Shown: positions 6,369 through 14,347 of the stretch, piece after piece | Layout: every line of letters begins with the position of its first letter | Position numbering within the stretch: position 1 is the first letter of the stretch | Origin: Frankia alni | GTDB lineage: Bacteria > Actinomycetota > Actinomycetes > Frankiales > Frankiaceae | Direction: 5' to 3' | DNA length: 39,670 bases | Assembly (NCBI GenBank): GCA_026225295.1 | Contig: JAMFSN010000339.1 | Span: 1 to 39,670, forward strand | Notes under the pieces: generated by a model | What the model saw: only the letters and a program-made list of their open reading frames with translations | Database searches by the model: none | Told to the model about the DNA's origin: nothing | Translations under genes and position numbers: made by a program

Positions 6369-8963
6369 GTGGCGGCTTCAGCGCGGTGGTGCCTTCGGTA
6401 CCGCTGGATCGTCGTGGCGGCCTGGCTCGCCGCGCTGGTCGGCGGGATGATCTGGACCAGCTCGCTGGGCGCCGCCTACAGCCAGAACATCGGCGTCACC
6501 GGGTCGGACTCGCAACAGGCGCTCGACCTGCTGCCCGAGGTGGTGCCGGGCGGCACTGTGCCGGACACCGAGACGATCGTGTTGCACGGCCGTACGGGGA
6601 CCGTCCGGGACGCGGTGCTCCGCGACGAGGCCGAGGCGATGCGGACCCGGATCACGAAGCTGCCCGGGGTGCTGCTGGCCACCGACCCTTACGGCGCCAG
6701 CGGCTCGGCCGTGCTCGGCGTCCCCCCGATCAGCGCGAACAACCGCACCGCCTTGATGTCGGTGGTCATGAAGAGCTCGCAGTTCGCGCCCGACCTCGGC
6801 TCGGTGCGGCGGGTGATTGCCGTCGCGCGCGGCTACGACGGCCCGAACCTGCAGGTCGAAGTCTCGGGCGGTGGGGCGACGTCGATCGCCGAGCGGCACC
6901 TGTCGACGCCCCCCATCCTGGCCGGCATCTTCGTGGCGCTCATCGTGCTGTGCCTGACGGTCCGGTCCGGGGCGGGCGTCGCGGCCTGCGCGGGTATCGC
7001 CGGCGCGACCGCGGTCGGGGTGGTCTCGATCGTGACGGTGTTGTCCCGGCACCTCGACATGACCACGCTCGCCCCGTTGCTGGCTGTCCTGCTTGGGCTG
7101 GGGATGACCCTGGGCGGCGCGATCGTCGTTATCAGCCGCATGCAGAGCGGACTGCGGGCCGGGCTCGAAGCCGCCGATGCCGCGATGGCCGCCATGACCA
7201 GGCCCGGGCGGGCGACGGTGCAGGCCAGCCTGTGCGTGGCGCTGGTCATGGTCGGCACGTTGTTCCTGCGCCTGAAGGTGTTCGACGGCATCGCCCTGGC
7301 CGCGCTGGGCGCCGCCGCGGTCAGTGTCCTGCTGGTCACGACGCTGCTGCCCGCCATGCTCGGGATCTGTGGCCACCATCTGCTGGGCTGGACGGAGCGG
7401 ACCCATCTGCGGACGACCGGCACCGCGCTGCCGCGCCGACCCGGCTTCCGGACCTTCTGGGCCGGGCTCGTGCACCGCCAGCCCCGGTTCATTGCCGGCG
7501 CCGCGCTGCTGGCGTTGACGCTGCTGGCCATTCCCGGTCTGGGTCTGCGGCTCGGGGGCAGCGACCCGGGCGTCGACCCGACGTCGATGAGCACCCGGCG
7601 GGCCTACGACCTGATCAGCGCGGACTTCTTTCCCGGCCTGAATGGACCGCTGATCGTGGTCGCGCAGGGTGACCTCGCTGCGGACCCCACGGTGGTGCCG
7701 CGACTCATCCACGGGTTGAGCGTCACCCCCGGCGTCGACAAGGCCTTCGTGGTCGCGACGAACGCCAAACGGGGCCTGGCCATGATCCAGGTCTTCCCGA
7801 AGGACGGGCCGCAGGCCACCGCAACCGGTGACCTCATCCGCCGGCTGCGCGATGAGACGGTTCCCGCGTCAACCCGCGGGACGACGCTGTCGGTCCTTAT
7901 CAGCGGGCAGAACGCGCTGTTCGGAGACATGGCCCACCGGTTCGCCGACGAGTTGCCGGCCTTCCTGGTGCTGGAACTGCTGGCCATCGGCATCACGGTC
8001 CTGGTCCGGTTGCGGTCCCTGCTGCTGGCCGCGGCCGTGACCGCCACCAGCCTCCTGGTCAGCGCGGCCACGCTCGGCGTCCTGACCATGCTCTTCGAGA
8101 AGGCCCGGTTGGCCACCATGCTGGGCGTCGGGACCGGTCCGATCGAACCGTTCCTGGTCGTCTTCGTGCTGATCGCCGTCCTCGGCTTGTCGCTGGGGAT
8201 GCATCTGTGCCTGCTCAGTCGGCTGCGGGAACCGGACACGGGCGACGAGGACGACCGCACCGCGATCCGGACCGGCCACGTCGAGGCCGGCCACATGGTG
8301 CTCACGATCAGCCTGATCATGCTGGTCGTCTTCGTGTCGGTGGCCGCGCAGGAGCCGCGCACCATGAAGGTGCTGGGCTTCGGGCTCGCGGTCGGGGTGG
8401 CCCTGGATGCCCTGATCCTGCGGGCGATGCTGATTCCGGCCCTGCTGCACCTGTCGCTGCCTTTCCATCCCCGGGAGCGGGCCCGGACCGCGAGCGCGAC
8501 GGAGGCGAGCCCGGCCCGCCGCCGGTCGGTCGCCCCGGGCCCAGCGGCCCCGGGCCCAGCCGCCCCGGGCCGGGTCGCCCCGGGACCGGCTCTCGTGGGC
8601 CCGGCCGCGGGTCGGCACCGCGGCGGCCCGACGGCCGCCCCGGTCAGCGCGCGGACGGCAGTAACCGTTGACGCGGGCCCGCGGCCGGGCCCCGCCATTC
8701 CGACCGTTCCGCCGCCGGGACGCTATTTCACCACCGACCGCACCCCCGACGGCCGCCCGGCCGCCGTCCCGTACGTGAGTGGCGCCGGGCCGTGGATCAG
8801 TGCTCCAGCTACAGTGCCGCCGGGCCGGTTCGCTCCGCCCGGGTCGCCCGGGTATCCGGCCCGCGCGGTGCGGACCAACCATCCGGGCGGTGCGATCCGG
8901 CCGGGTCACCGGGCCCGGGTAGCCGGTGGGGCAACCGGTGATCAGTCGGTCCAGGTCGACTAG
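6369..8963 (+). CDS. MMPL/RND-family membrane protein lacking proton-relay Asp-Tyr pairs
   Basis: This 864-aa protein has the MMPL layout: a first transmembrane helix (YRWIVVAAWLAALVGGM), a periplasmic loop, five helices, then a second half of the same pattern to about residue 695. Family signatures include LAPLLAVLLGLG, FGLAVGVALDA and PALLHL. The proton-relay motifs are altered: the usual GxDY of TM4 reads TLGG (Gly249-Gly250), and the usual SMDY of TM10 reads SLGM (Gly610-Met611). About 170 C-terminal residues form a Pro/Ala/Gly/Arg-rich tail with APGPA-type repeats, likely cytoplasmic. The start is GTG 6369 with GGGAG upstream. MMPL proteins export lipids or peptides across the inner membrane; without the relay this one may not be driven by protons. 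Confidence 0.87.
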   Translation: MAASARWCLRYRWIVVAAWLAALVGGMIWTSSLGAAYSQNIGVTGSDSQQALDLLPEVVPGGTVPDTETIVLHGRTGTVRDAVLRDEAEAMRTRITKLPGVLLATDPYGASGSAVLGVPPISANNRTALMSVVMKSSQFAPDLGSVRRVIAVARGYDGPNLQVEVSGGGATSIAERHLSTPPILAGIFVALIVLCLTVRSGAGVAACAGIAGATAVGVVSIVTVLSRHLDMTTLAPLLAVLLGLGMTLGGAIVVISRMQSGLRAGLEAADAAMAAMTRPGRATVQASLCVALVMVGTLFLRLKVFDGIALAALGAAAVSVLLVTTLLPAMLGICGHHLLGWTERTHLRTTGTALPRRPGFRTFWAGLVHRQPRFIAGAALLALTLLAIPGLGLRLGGSDPGVDPTSMSTRRAYDLISADFFPGLNGPLIVVAQGDLAADPTVVPRLIHGLSVTPGVDKAFVVATNAKRGLAMIQVFPKDGPQATATGDLIRRLRDETVPASTRGTTLSVLISGQNALFGDMAHRFADELPAFLVLELLAIGITVLVRLRSLLLAAAVTATSLLVSAATLGVLTMLFEKARLATMLGVGTGPIEPFLVVFVLIAVLGLSLGMHLCLLSRLREPDTGDEDDRTAIRTGHVEAGHMVLTISLIMLVVFVSVAAQEPRTMKVLGFGLAVGVALDALILRAMLIPALLHLSLPFHPRERARTASATEASPARRRSVAPGPAAPGPAAPGRVAPGPALVGPAAGRHRGGPTAAPVSARTAVTVDAGPRPGPAIPTVPPPGRYFTTDRTPDGRPAAVPYVSGAGPWISAPATVPPGRFAPPGSPGYPARAVRTNHPGGAIRPGHRARVAGGATGDQSVQVD

Positions 8964-8969
8964 GCCCGC

Positions 8970-8996
8970 TTGACACCCACATTTCCCATCTAGATT
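8970..8996 (+). promoter_or_regulatory. Candidate sigma-70-type promoter for the ssuD-like gene
   Basis: A consensus -35 TTGACA (8970-8975) is followed by TAGATT (8991-8996), which fits the actinobacterial -10 TAGRRT pattern. The spacer is 15 bases, slightly short. It starts just after the MMPL stop and would leave a leader of about 100 bases before ATG 9102. Confidence 0.45.
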
Positions 8997-9101
8997 GTGT
9001 GCATAGCTGGGTGGGTTGCCCGGAGCCGGGCCGGGCGCGGTCGGACCGGGCCGTGATCGGTCTCGTTCACCGGTCGAACCGCGTTCCGAAGGGGCCCGCC
9101 G

Positions 9102-10220
9102 ATGTCGCTGCACCTGCACTGGTATCTGCCCACCAACGGGGACGGCCGGGGAATTGTGAGCTCCGGCCGGGCCGGCTCGGGGGGCCTCGGCGACAAGGCG
9201 GCCGTGGACCGGGCTCCGGACATCGACTACCTGGGCCAGATCGCCCGGTCGGCCGAACAGCTGGGCTTCGAGGCGGTGCTGACCCCGACCGGGAGCTGGT
9301 GCGAAGACTCCTGGATCACGACGGCCGCGCTGTCGCAGGTGACGAAGCGGTTGAAGTTCCTGGTCGCGTTCCGGCCCGGGTTCATCAGTCCGACGTTGGC
9401 CGCGCAGCAGGCGCAGACCTTCCAGCGCGTTTCCGGGGGCCGGCTGTACCTCAACATCGTGACCGGCGGGGACCCCACCGAGCAGCGGCGGTTCGGTGAT
9501 TTCCTCTCCCACGACCAGCGGTACGCCCGGACAGCGGAATTCCTGACCGTGCTGCGGGGAGCCAGCAGTGGCGAGCCGTTCGATTTCACCGGCGAACATT
9601 TCCAGGTCGAAGGGGCGACCGCCCTGCCGAGCGACTGGGGTCCGCCGCCCCTGTTCTTCGGTGGGGCCAGTCCCGCGGCCGAGGACGTCGCCGCGCGCCA
9701 CGTCGACGTGTACCTGGCCTGGGGGGAGACCCCGCCGCAGCTGAAGGTGCGCCTGGACCGGATGCGGGAAAAGGCGGCCGCGGCCGGAAACGACCTGCGG
9801 TTCGGGGTCCGGTTGCACGTTCTGGGTCGGGACACGGCCCGGCAGGCCTGGGTCGAGGCCGAGCGGCTGATCGAGGACCTCAGCCCGGAACGGATCGCCG
9901 CCGCGCAGGCGGATCTGGCCGCGATGGATTCGGTCGGCCAGGCCCGGATGCGCACCCTGCACGGTGGGAGTCGCGACGAGCTGGAGATCTACCCGAATCT
10001 GTGGGCCGGCTACGGGCTCGTGCGCGGGGGAGCGGGTACCGCGGTGGTCGGCAGCCACGAGGAGGTCGCCGAGCGGCTCGAGGAATACCACTCGTTGGGG
10101 ATCGACCACGCGATTCTTTCCGGCCAGCCGCATCTGGAGGAGGCGTACTGGTTCGGGGAAGGGGCCGGCCGCCTGCTGCGGCAACGGGGCATCGTGAAGG
10201 AGCTGACCCCGTCGTCGTAG
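9102..10220 (+). CDS. ssuD: LLM-class FMNH2-dependent alkanesulfonate monooxygenase-like protein
   Basis: The 372-aa protein matches the SsuD group of bacterial luciferase-like monooxygenases along its length. Signatures are MSLHLHWYLPTNGD at the start, LTPTGSWCEDSW, FRPGFISPTLAAQQAQTFQ, LNIVTGGDP, GASPAAEDVAARHVDVYL, and near the end VGSHEEVAERLEEYHSLGIDHAILSG. SsuD desulfonates alkanesulfonates to aldehyde and sulfite using reduced FMN from a partner reductase. No flavin reductase or SsuABC transporter lies next to it, so it is an isolated copy and its substrate could differ. ATG 9102 is preceded by AAGGGG nine bases upstream. Confidence 0.87.
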   Translation: MSLHLHWYLPTNGDGRGIVSSGRAGSGGLGDKAAVDRAPDIDYLGQIARSAEQLGFEAVLTPTGSWCEDSWITTAALSQVTKRLKFLVAFRPGFISPTLAAQQAQTFQRVSGGRLYLNIVTGGDPTEQRRFGDFLSHDQRYARTAEFLTVLRGASSGEPFDFTGEHFQVEGATALPSDWGPPPLFFGGASPAAEDVAARHVDVYLAWGETPPQLKVRLDRMREKAAAAGNDLRFGVRLHVLGRDTARQAWVEAERLIEDLSPERIAAAQADLAAMDSVGQARMRTLHGGSRDELEIYPNLWAGYGLVRGGAGTAVVGSHEEVAERLEEYHSLGIDHAILSGQPHLEEAYWFGEGAGRLLRQRGIVKELTPSS

Positions 10221-10240
10221 ACCGGGCCGCGCCGCCGGTC
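10220..10240. terminator. Short hairpin between convergent genes
   Basis: GACCGG (10220-10225) pairs with CCGGTC (10235-10240) around a nine-base G/C loop. It joins the stop of the SsuD-like gene to the stop of the aldo/keto reductase, only 18 bases apart. It may act as a bidirectional terminator, but the stem is only six pairs and there is no U-tract. Confidence 0.35.
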
Positions 10241-11237
10241 AGGATCCGGGGCGGCCATCCGACCCTGGCTGGACCCGGAGTTTCGATCGCACCCGGTCGA
10301 GCAGGGTCCGGGTCGCCGATTGCGGGCTGAACGCCGTGGCGGCGGCGGTGAGCGCCGCGCGGGATTCGGCGTCGAGGTCGAGGTCGGCCGCCGCCACGTT
10401 GAACTCGAGCTGCTCGACGCTGGACGCGCCGGGGATCACCACCACCCGGGGGAGGCCCAGCAGCCAGGCCAACGCCACCTGCGCGGGCTGGGCGTCGTGG
10501 GCGGCGGCGACCGCCCGCAGCGTGTCGAGCAGCGGCTCCACCCGCCGCAGGTTCTCCGGGCCGAACAGCGGGTTGGTGGCCCGAATCCCGCCCGGCCGGT
10601 TGTCCACGCTGTACCGCCCACCCAGCAGCCCCTGGGCCAGCGGGCTGTACGCCATCACCATCCGGTTCTCCCGTTCGGCGAACGGCACCAGGTCGGTGAG
10701 GGGACCCGGTTGGGCCAGCGAGAAGGCCACCTGGTTGCTCACCACCGGCCGGCCGAGCGCCGCGTCCGCCTTCCGCCACCGGGCGAGGGAGTAGTTCGAT
10801 ACGCCGACAGCGCCGATCCGACCGTCAGCGAGCAGCCGGCGCATCCCCTTCATGGTCACCGAGTCGGGCACGACCGGATTGGGCTGATGCACCTGGTAGA
10901 GCGGGATGCGGTCCAGCCCCAGCCGGTGCGCGCTGGCCCGTTCCCGGTGCCGGACCACCGCCGGGAACGGCGCCACCGGCAGGATCTTGCTGGCCACCAG
11001 GACCGAGTCGCGATCGTCGCCGAGGGCCGTGCCGAGGATCCGCTCGCTCTTGCCGAATCCGTAGACCTCGGCGGTATCGAACAAGGTCACCCCGAGCTCG
11101 AGGGCCCGGCGCACGATGTCGCGGGCCCCGCCCGAGGCGTAGCCGGCCCCGTAGCCCCACTCCCGGGAGCCGAACTGCCACGTACCGAGCCCCACCCGGC
11201 TCACCTGGCCAAGACCGTCGACCTCGAGAAATCGCAT
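10239..11237 (-). CDS. Aldo/keto reductase
   Basis: This 332-aa protein is a standard AKR TIM-barrel enzyme reducing aldehydes or ketones with NADPH. The catalytic tetrad is visible: Asp54 and Tyr59 in FDTAEVYG, Lys84 in VASKILP, and His117 in YQVHQPNP. Other AKR marks are GVSNYS, SNQVAFSLAQ and YSPLAQGLLGG, then the cofactor-binding VIPGASS region. The start is ATG 11237, with no strong ribosome-binding site. It is divergent from the DUF427-TesB gene; the spacer holds about three copies of CGCCCAGCCGG (about 11272-11300). The physiological substrate is unknown. Confidence 0.9.
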   Translation of the reverse strand: MRFLEVDGLGQVSRVGLGTWQFGSREWGYGAGYASGGARDIVRRALELGVTLFDTAEVYGFGKSERILGTALGDDRDSVLVASKILPVAPFPAVVRHRERASAHRLGLDRIPLYQVHQPNPVVPDSVTMKGMRRLLADGRIGAVGVSNYSLARWRKADAALGRPVVSNQVAFSLAQPGPLTDLVPFAERENRMVMAYSPLAQGLLGGRYSVDNRPGGIRATNPLFGPENLRRVEPLLDTLRAVAAAHDAQPAQVALAWLLGLPRVVVIPGASSVEQLEFNVAAADLDLDAESRAALTAAATAFSPQSATRTLLDRVRSKLRVQPGSDGRPGS

Positions 11238-11362
11238 GCCGCCAGTCTGGCCCGTCGTCCGGCGCTGTGCGGCCCAGCCGGCGCCCAGCCGGCGCCCAGC
11301 TTGCGCCCGGCCGGGTCCGGACGGCCCGCTTCGGGCCGGAATCAGTGTTAGTTTTCCGTAGC

Positions 11363-12688
11363 GTGCAGCCTGTATCGACTGAGGTCACGCCAGCCGCCGA
11401 GCCGGCCATCGTACGCCGGCCCGGCTTCCACCAGGCCCGGGCCTGGTGGGGCGATGAGCTGGTCGCCGAGACGACCGCCGCCGTCCGCGGGCAGGAGCCG
11501 GGCCAGCCGCCGACGCTGTACTTTCCGCCGTCGGACGTCCGGTTCGACGTCCTGCACGACGAGGGTCACGAGGTCGTCTGCCCGGTCAAGGGCGCGGGTC
11601 GGCTGTGGACGCTGGAGGGCAAGGTGCGGGACGCCCCGGCCCGGTGGCCGGACCCGGCCGACGAGGTCACCGTCGACGGTCGCGACGCCGCGTGGAGCTT
11701 TTCCGCGCCGCCCGCCCAGCTGAGCTGGTTGTCGGGCCTGGTCGCCTTCGACCACGACCGGGTGCGGGTCGAACTGGTCGACGCGGTCGAGGGCGACGCG
11801 CCCCGCGACGTCAGCATCAAGCAGTTCCCGACCTGGGGTGATGCCGCGGATCTGATCGACATTCTGGATGTCCGGCCGGGCGGCGAACGCCGCTACGAAA
11901 GCGTCGGGTTGGCCGGCCACCGGCGACCGGTGGTCGAGGGCAGTCAGATGCTCGGTCAGTCCATCGTGGCCGCCGGTCGTCACGCCCCGGGCCGGCGGGT
12001 CGTGTCGGCCCACATGATGTTCTACCGGGCGGCCGACGCCACCCGGCCCCTCGGGTTCGAGATCGAGGAGCTGAGCTCGGGACGGTCCTTTACCGCGCTG
12101 ATCGTGCACGTCAGCCAGGACGGGCGGCGTCGGGCGAGCGGCACCCTGCTGCTCGACGTCACCGCCCCGGATGTGATCCGCCATGGGGACCCGGCTCCGG
12201 CGGCGGCCGGACCGTACGACAGCGAGCCGTGCGACATGACGGTCACCGGGCGGGACATCCGCGTGGTCGACGGGGCGTACTCCGACGGTTCGGACGCGCC
12301 GGTCGGCCCGCCGGTCATCGATACCTGGGTCCGCTTCCGGGCGGTGCCGGCTGATCCGTACCTGCACGCCGGGCTGCTGGCCCAGTTCACCGGGCACATG
12401 TCGATCGCCGCGGCCCTGCGGCCGTACGAGGGAATCGGCCAGGACCAGGCCCACCGGACCTTGTCGATGGGGATCAATGCGATTGCTATTTCTTTCCACG
12501 CGGACGTGCGGGCGGACGAGTGGATGCGCTATCACCACCTCTCAACCTTCGCGGGGGACGGTATGACCCATTCCGAATGCCGGGTCTACAACGAGGCCGG
12601 GGAACTGCTGGCCTCCTTCACGGTCGAGGCCATGGTGCGGTCCTTCGCCAGCCAGGGCCGGCCGGGCGACAGCCGGACCGCGATATGA
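11363..12688 (+). CDS. DUF427-TesB-like thioesterase fusion protein
   Basis: Residues about 15-135 form a DUF427 domain (VVRGQEPGQPPTLYFPPSDV, then SWLSGLVAFDHDRV). Residues about 160-440 resemble acyl-CoA thioesterase II (TesB double hotdog): GSQMLGQSIVAA, HMMFYRAAD, SGRSFTALIV, FTGHMSIAAALRP, and a final ADEWMRYHHLSTF. Compared with E. coli TesB, the catalytic Asp position (IDHSMWFH) aligns to Ala373 and the catalytic Gln (TVQEG) to Val421, while the catalytic Thr is kept (Thr395). It may therefore bind acyl groups rather than cleave thioesters. I chose GTG 11363 because homology begins soon after; ATG 11267 adds 32 Arg/Pro-rich residues. Its stop overlaps the next gene's ATG. Confidence 0.8.
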   Translation: MQPVSTEVTPAAEPAIVRRPGFHQARAWWGDELVAETTAAVRGQEPGQPPTLYFPPSDVRFDVLHDEGHEVVCPVKGAGRLWTLEGKVRDAPARWPDPADEVTVDGRDAAWSFSAPPAQLSWLSGLVAFDHDRVRVELVDAVEGDAPRDVSIKQFPTWGDAADLIDILDVRPGGERRYESVGLAGHRRPVVEGSQMLGQSIVAAGRHAPGRRVVSAHMMFYRAADATRPLGFEIEELSSGRSFTALIVHVSQDGRRRASGTLLLDVTAPDVIRHGDPAPAAAGPYDSEPCDMTVTGRDIRVVDGAYSDGSDAPVGPPVIDTWVRFRAVPADPYLHAGLLAQFTGHMSIAAALRPYEGIGQDQAHRTLSMGINAIAISFHADVRADEWMRYHHLSTFAGDGMTHSECRVYNEAGELLASFTVEAMVRSFASQGRPGDSRTAI

Positions 12689-13374
12689 GCCTGACCACCG
12701 GCAGGGGACCGCTTTCAGCCCGGCCCGCCGGTCGCTTCAGCGTTCCGATTCCCAGCCCGGTCGACTATGTCGAGCCTTTCCGGCGCCGGGTCCGGGGCCG
12801 GGTGGCCGGCCGAACGGTGATCGACAGCGAACAGGTGCTGCTGGTCCACCGGCCGGGGCAACCCCCGACCTATGCGTTTCCGGAGAAGGACGTGGTCGCC
12901 GAGGCGGCGCGGCCCGAACCCATCGCCGCGGGATACGTACACGTGCCCTGGGACGCGGTCGAGGAATGGTACGAAGAGGACGAGCGGGTGTTCGGCCACG
13001 CCCGCAATCCCTATCACCGGGTCGACTGCCTGCGGACCGCCCGGCACCTGCGCGTCGAGGTCGCGGGCGTGACGCTGGTCGATACCGCCGACCCGATCGG
13101 GGTGTACGAGACCGCCCTCGAGCCCCGGCTCTACGTCCGGCCCGATCAGGTGAACACCGATCTGCTGCGCCCGAGCACGACGACCACATACTGCTCCTAC
13201 AAGGGCACGGCTTCCTACTGGACCGTCGAAACCGGGGACGTCGTCATCGAGGACGTCGCCTGGTCGTATGAGGACCCGCGGCCCGAGAGCCTTCCGATCG
13301 CCGGACTGCTGAGTTTCGACGGGACCCGGGTCACCGTCGTCCACGACCTGCCGGAGGCGGCCCCGGTTCTCTAG
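12685..13374 (+). CDS. Tandem DUF427-domain protein
   Basis: The 229-aa protein carries two DUF427 units. The first (about residues 25-110) reads GRTVIDSEQVLLVHRPGQPP then YAFPEKDV. The second (about 115-220) reads GVTLVDTADPIGVYET, LYVRPDQVNTDLL, TYCSYKGTASYWTVE and SFDGTRVTVVHD. DUF427 has a small beta-rich fold with no established reaction. ATG 12685 overlaps the upstream TGA as ATGA, so it is translationally coupled to the DUF427-TesB gene and the two probably act together. It converges on the SDR gene 16 bases downstream. Confidence 0.82.
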   Translation: MSLTTGRGPLSARPAGRFSVPIPSPVDYVEPFRRRVRGRVAGRTVIDSEQVLLVHRPGQPPTYAFPEKDVVAEAARPEPIAAGYVHVPWDAVEEWYEEDERVFGHARNPYHRVDCLRTARHLRVEVAGVTLVDTADPIGVYETALEPRLYVRPDQVNTDLLRPSTTTTYCSYKGTASYWTVETGDVVIEDVAWSYEDPRPESLPIAGLLSFDGTRVTVVHDLPEAAPVL

Positions 13375-13390
13375 CCCGGGTGGGTGCTGT

Positions 13391-14140
13391 TCAGGCCGGC
13401 GTGGCCCGCGGCGTGACGACCAGGGAGGGGATGCTGGTACCACTGCCGCTGGCCAGCAGGTTGTGCACCGCGCGGACGAGTTCCTCGACGTCCAGGAGGG
13501 TCCCGGTCAGGTAGTTCCGGGCCGCCCAGATGGGATGGAAGGCGCCGATCAGCTCCAGGTTCCAGTCCGAGGCGAACTGGGTGCCCGACTCGCCCTCGCC
13601 GCCGACGCAGTCGCCGACGACCAGCCGGGTGAACCCGATGTGCGGGTGCTCGGCGTGCCAGGCCTCGACCAGTTTGTCGAGCGCGGCCTTACTCACCGCG
13701 TAGGCGCCGAGACCCGGCCAGGGTGGCGTCTGGGAGGCACTGATCGAGGACAGGTAGACGGCGCGGCCGGTCGACGCCGTGAGGTACGGGAGGGCCGCCG
13801 CCGTGACCAGGGCCGCGCCCGTCACGTTGGTGGCGAAGGCCCGGGCCCAGGTGGCGGCGCTGACGTCGGCCAGGTGGGCGAGGGGGCCGATGCCGGTTGC
13901 GTAGACCAACGCGTCGATACCGCCAAGTCCGTTCGCCGCCTCCTCGATCGCCGCGCGGCAGGATGCCTCGTCCGTCACGTCGCAGGCGATCGCGAGCGTC
14001 CCCGGGCCGGCCTCCTTGGCCGCTTCCACCAGTCGATCGTGGCGCCGGGCCAGTAACGCCGTCTGCGCGCCGCGCTGCGCCAGACCGACGCCGATAGAGC
14101 GACCGAGTCCGCTGGACGCACCGATGACAACCGTTCGCAT
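13391..14140 (-). CDS. Short-chain dehydrogenase/reductase
   Basis: This 249-aa protein has the classical SDR pattern: nucleotide-binding GASSGLG near residue 8, CDVTD after the third strand, a central ATG(I) (NAG-equivalent) region, a Ser in YLSSISAS, and the catalytic YAVSK. The start ATG 14140 has GAGGGG five bases upstream. The substrate cannot be told from the sequence. It is on the same strand as the substrate-binding lipoprotein gene but separated from it by a terminator, so they are not obviously one operon. Confidence 0.9.
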   Translation of the reverse strand: MRTVVIGASSGLGRSIGVGLAQRGAQTALLARRHDRLVEAAKEAGPGTLAIACDVTDEASCRAAIEEAANGLGGIDALVYATGIGPLAHLADVSAATWARAFATNVTGAALVTAAALPYLTASTGRAVYLSSISASQTPPWPGLGAYAVSKAALDKLVEAWHAEHPHIGFTRLVVGDCVGGEGESGTQFASDWNLELIGAFHPIWAARNYLTGTLLDVEELVRAVHNLLASGSGTSIPSLVVTPRATPA

Positions 14141-14260
14141 GGCCCCTCATTTCCCGACGTCGACGTCAACATTGTGCCACAGTGACCGGATTGTCCCGGC
14201 GGCCCGGCCCACCCGTCAGGGGTCCCCCGCCGTCGCTCCCCGACCCGGCAGTGCAGGTCA

Positions 14261-14294
14261 GCCCGGCCGCTGCGGTGAGAGGCAGCGGCCGGGC
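14261..14294 (-). terminator. Strong stem-loop after the first substrate-binding protein gene
   Basis: GCCCGGCCGCTGC (14261-14273) and GCAGCGGCCGGGC (14282-14294) form a perfect 13-bp stem with an eight-base loop. It lies about 55 bases past the stop at 14348 and before the SDR gene. A GTGCTG microrepeat (about 14301-14322) lies between the stop and the stem. Confidence 0.7.
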
Positions 14295-14347
14295 CGGCCG
14301 TGTGCTGGTGCTGGTGCTGGTCATTCAGGTGGTGCCGGGGTGGTGGG

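Noticed and set aside
9003-9101. Sulfur-linked (SAM) riboswitch in the SsuD-like leader
   Set aside because: The leader is G/C-rich with a short hairpin (GCCCGG-AG-CCGGGC) but lacks any SAM riboswitch core I know.
7869-10184. Open frame of about 770 codons on the minus strand
   Set aside because: It is antisense to MMPL and the SsuD-like gene, with no recognisable domain and a shadow-type composition.
12520-12684. Upstream start for the tandem DUF427 gene
   Set aside because: The extra residues are a shadow of the preceding gene. ATG 12685 gives an ATGA overlap and directly precedes DUF427 homology.
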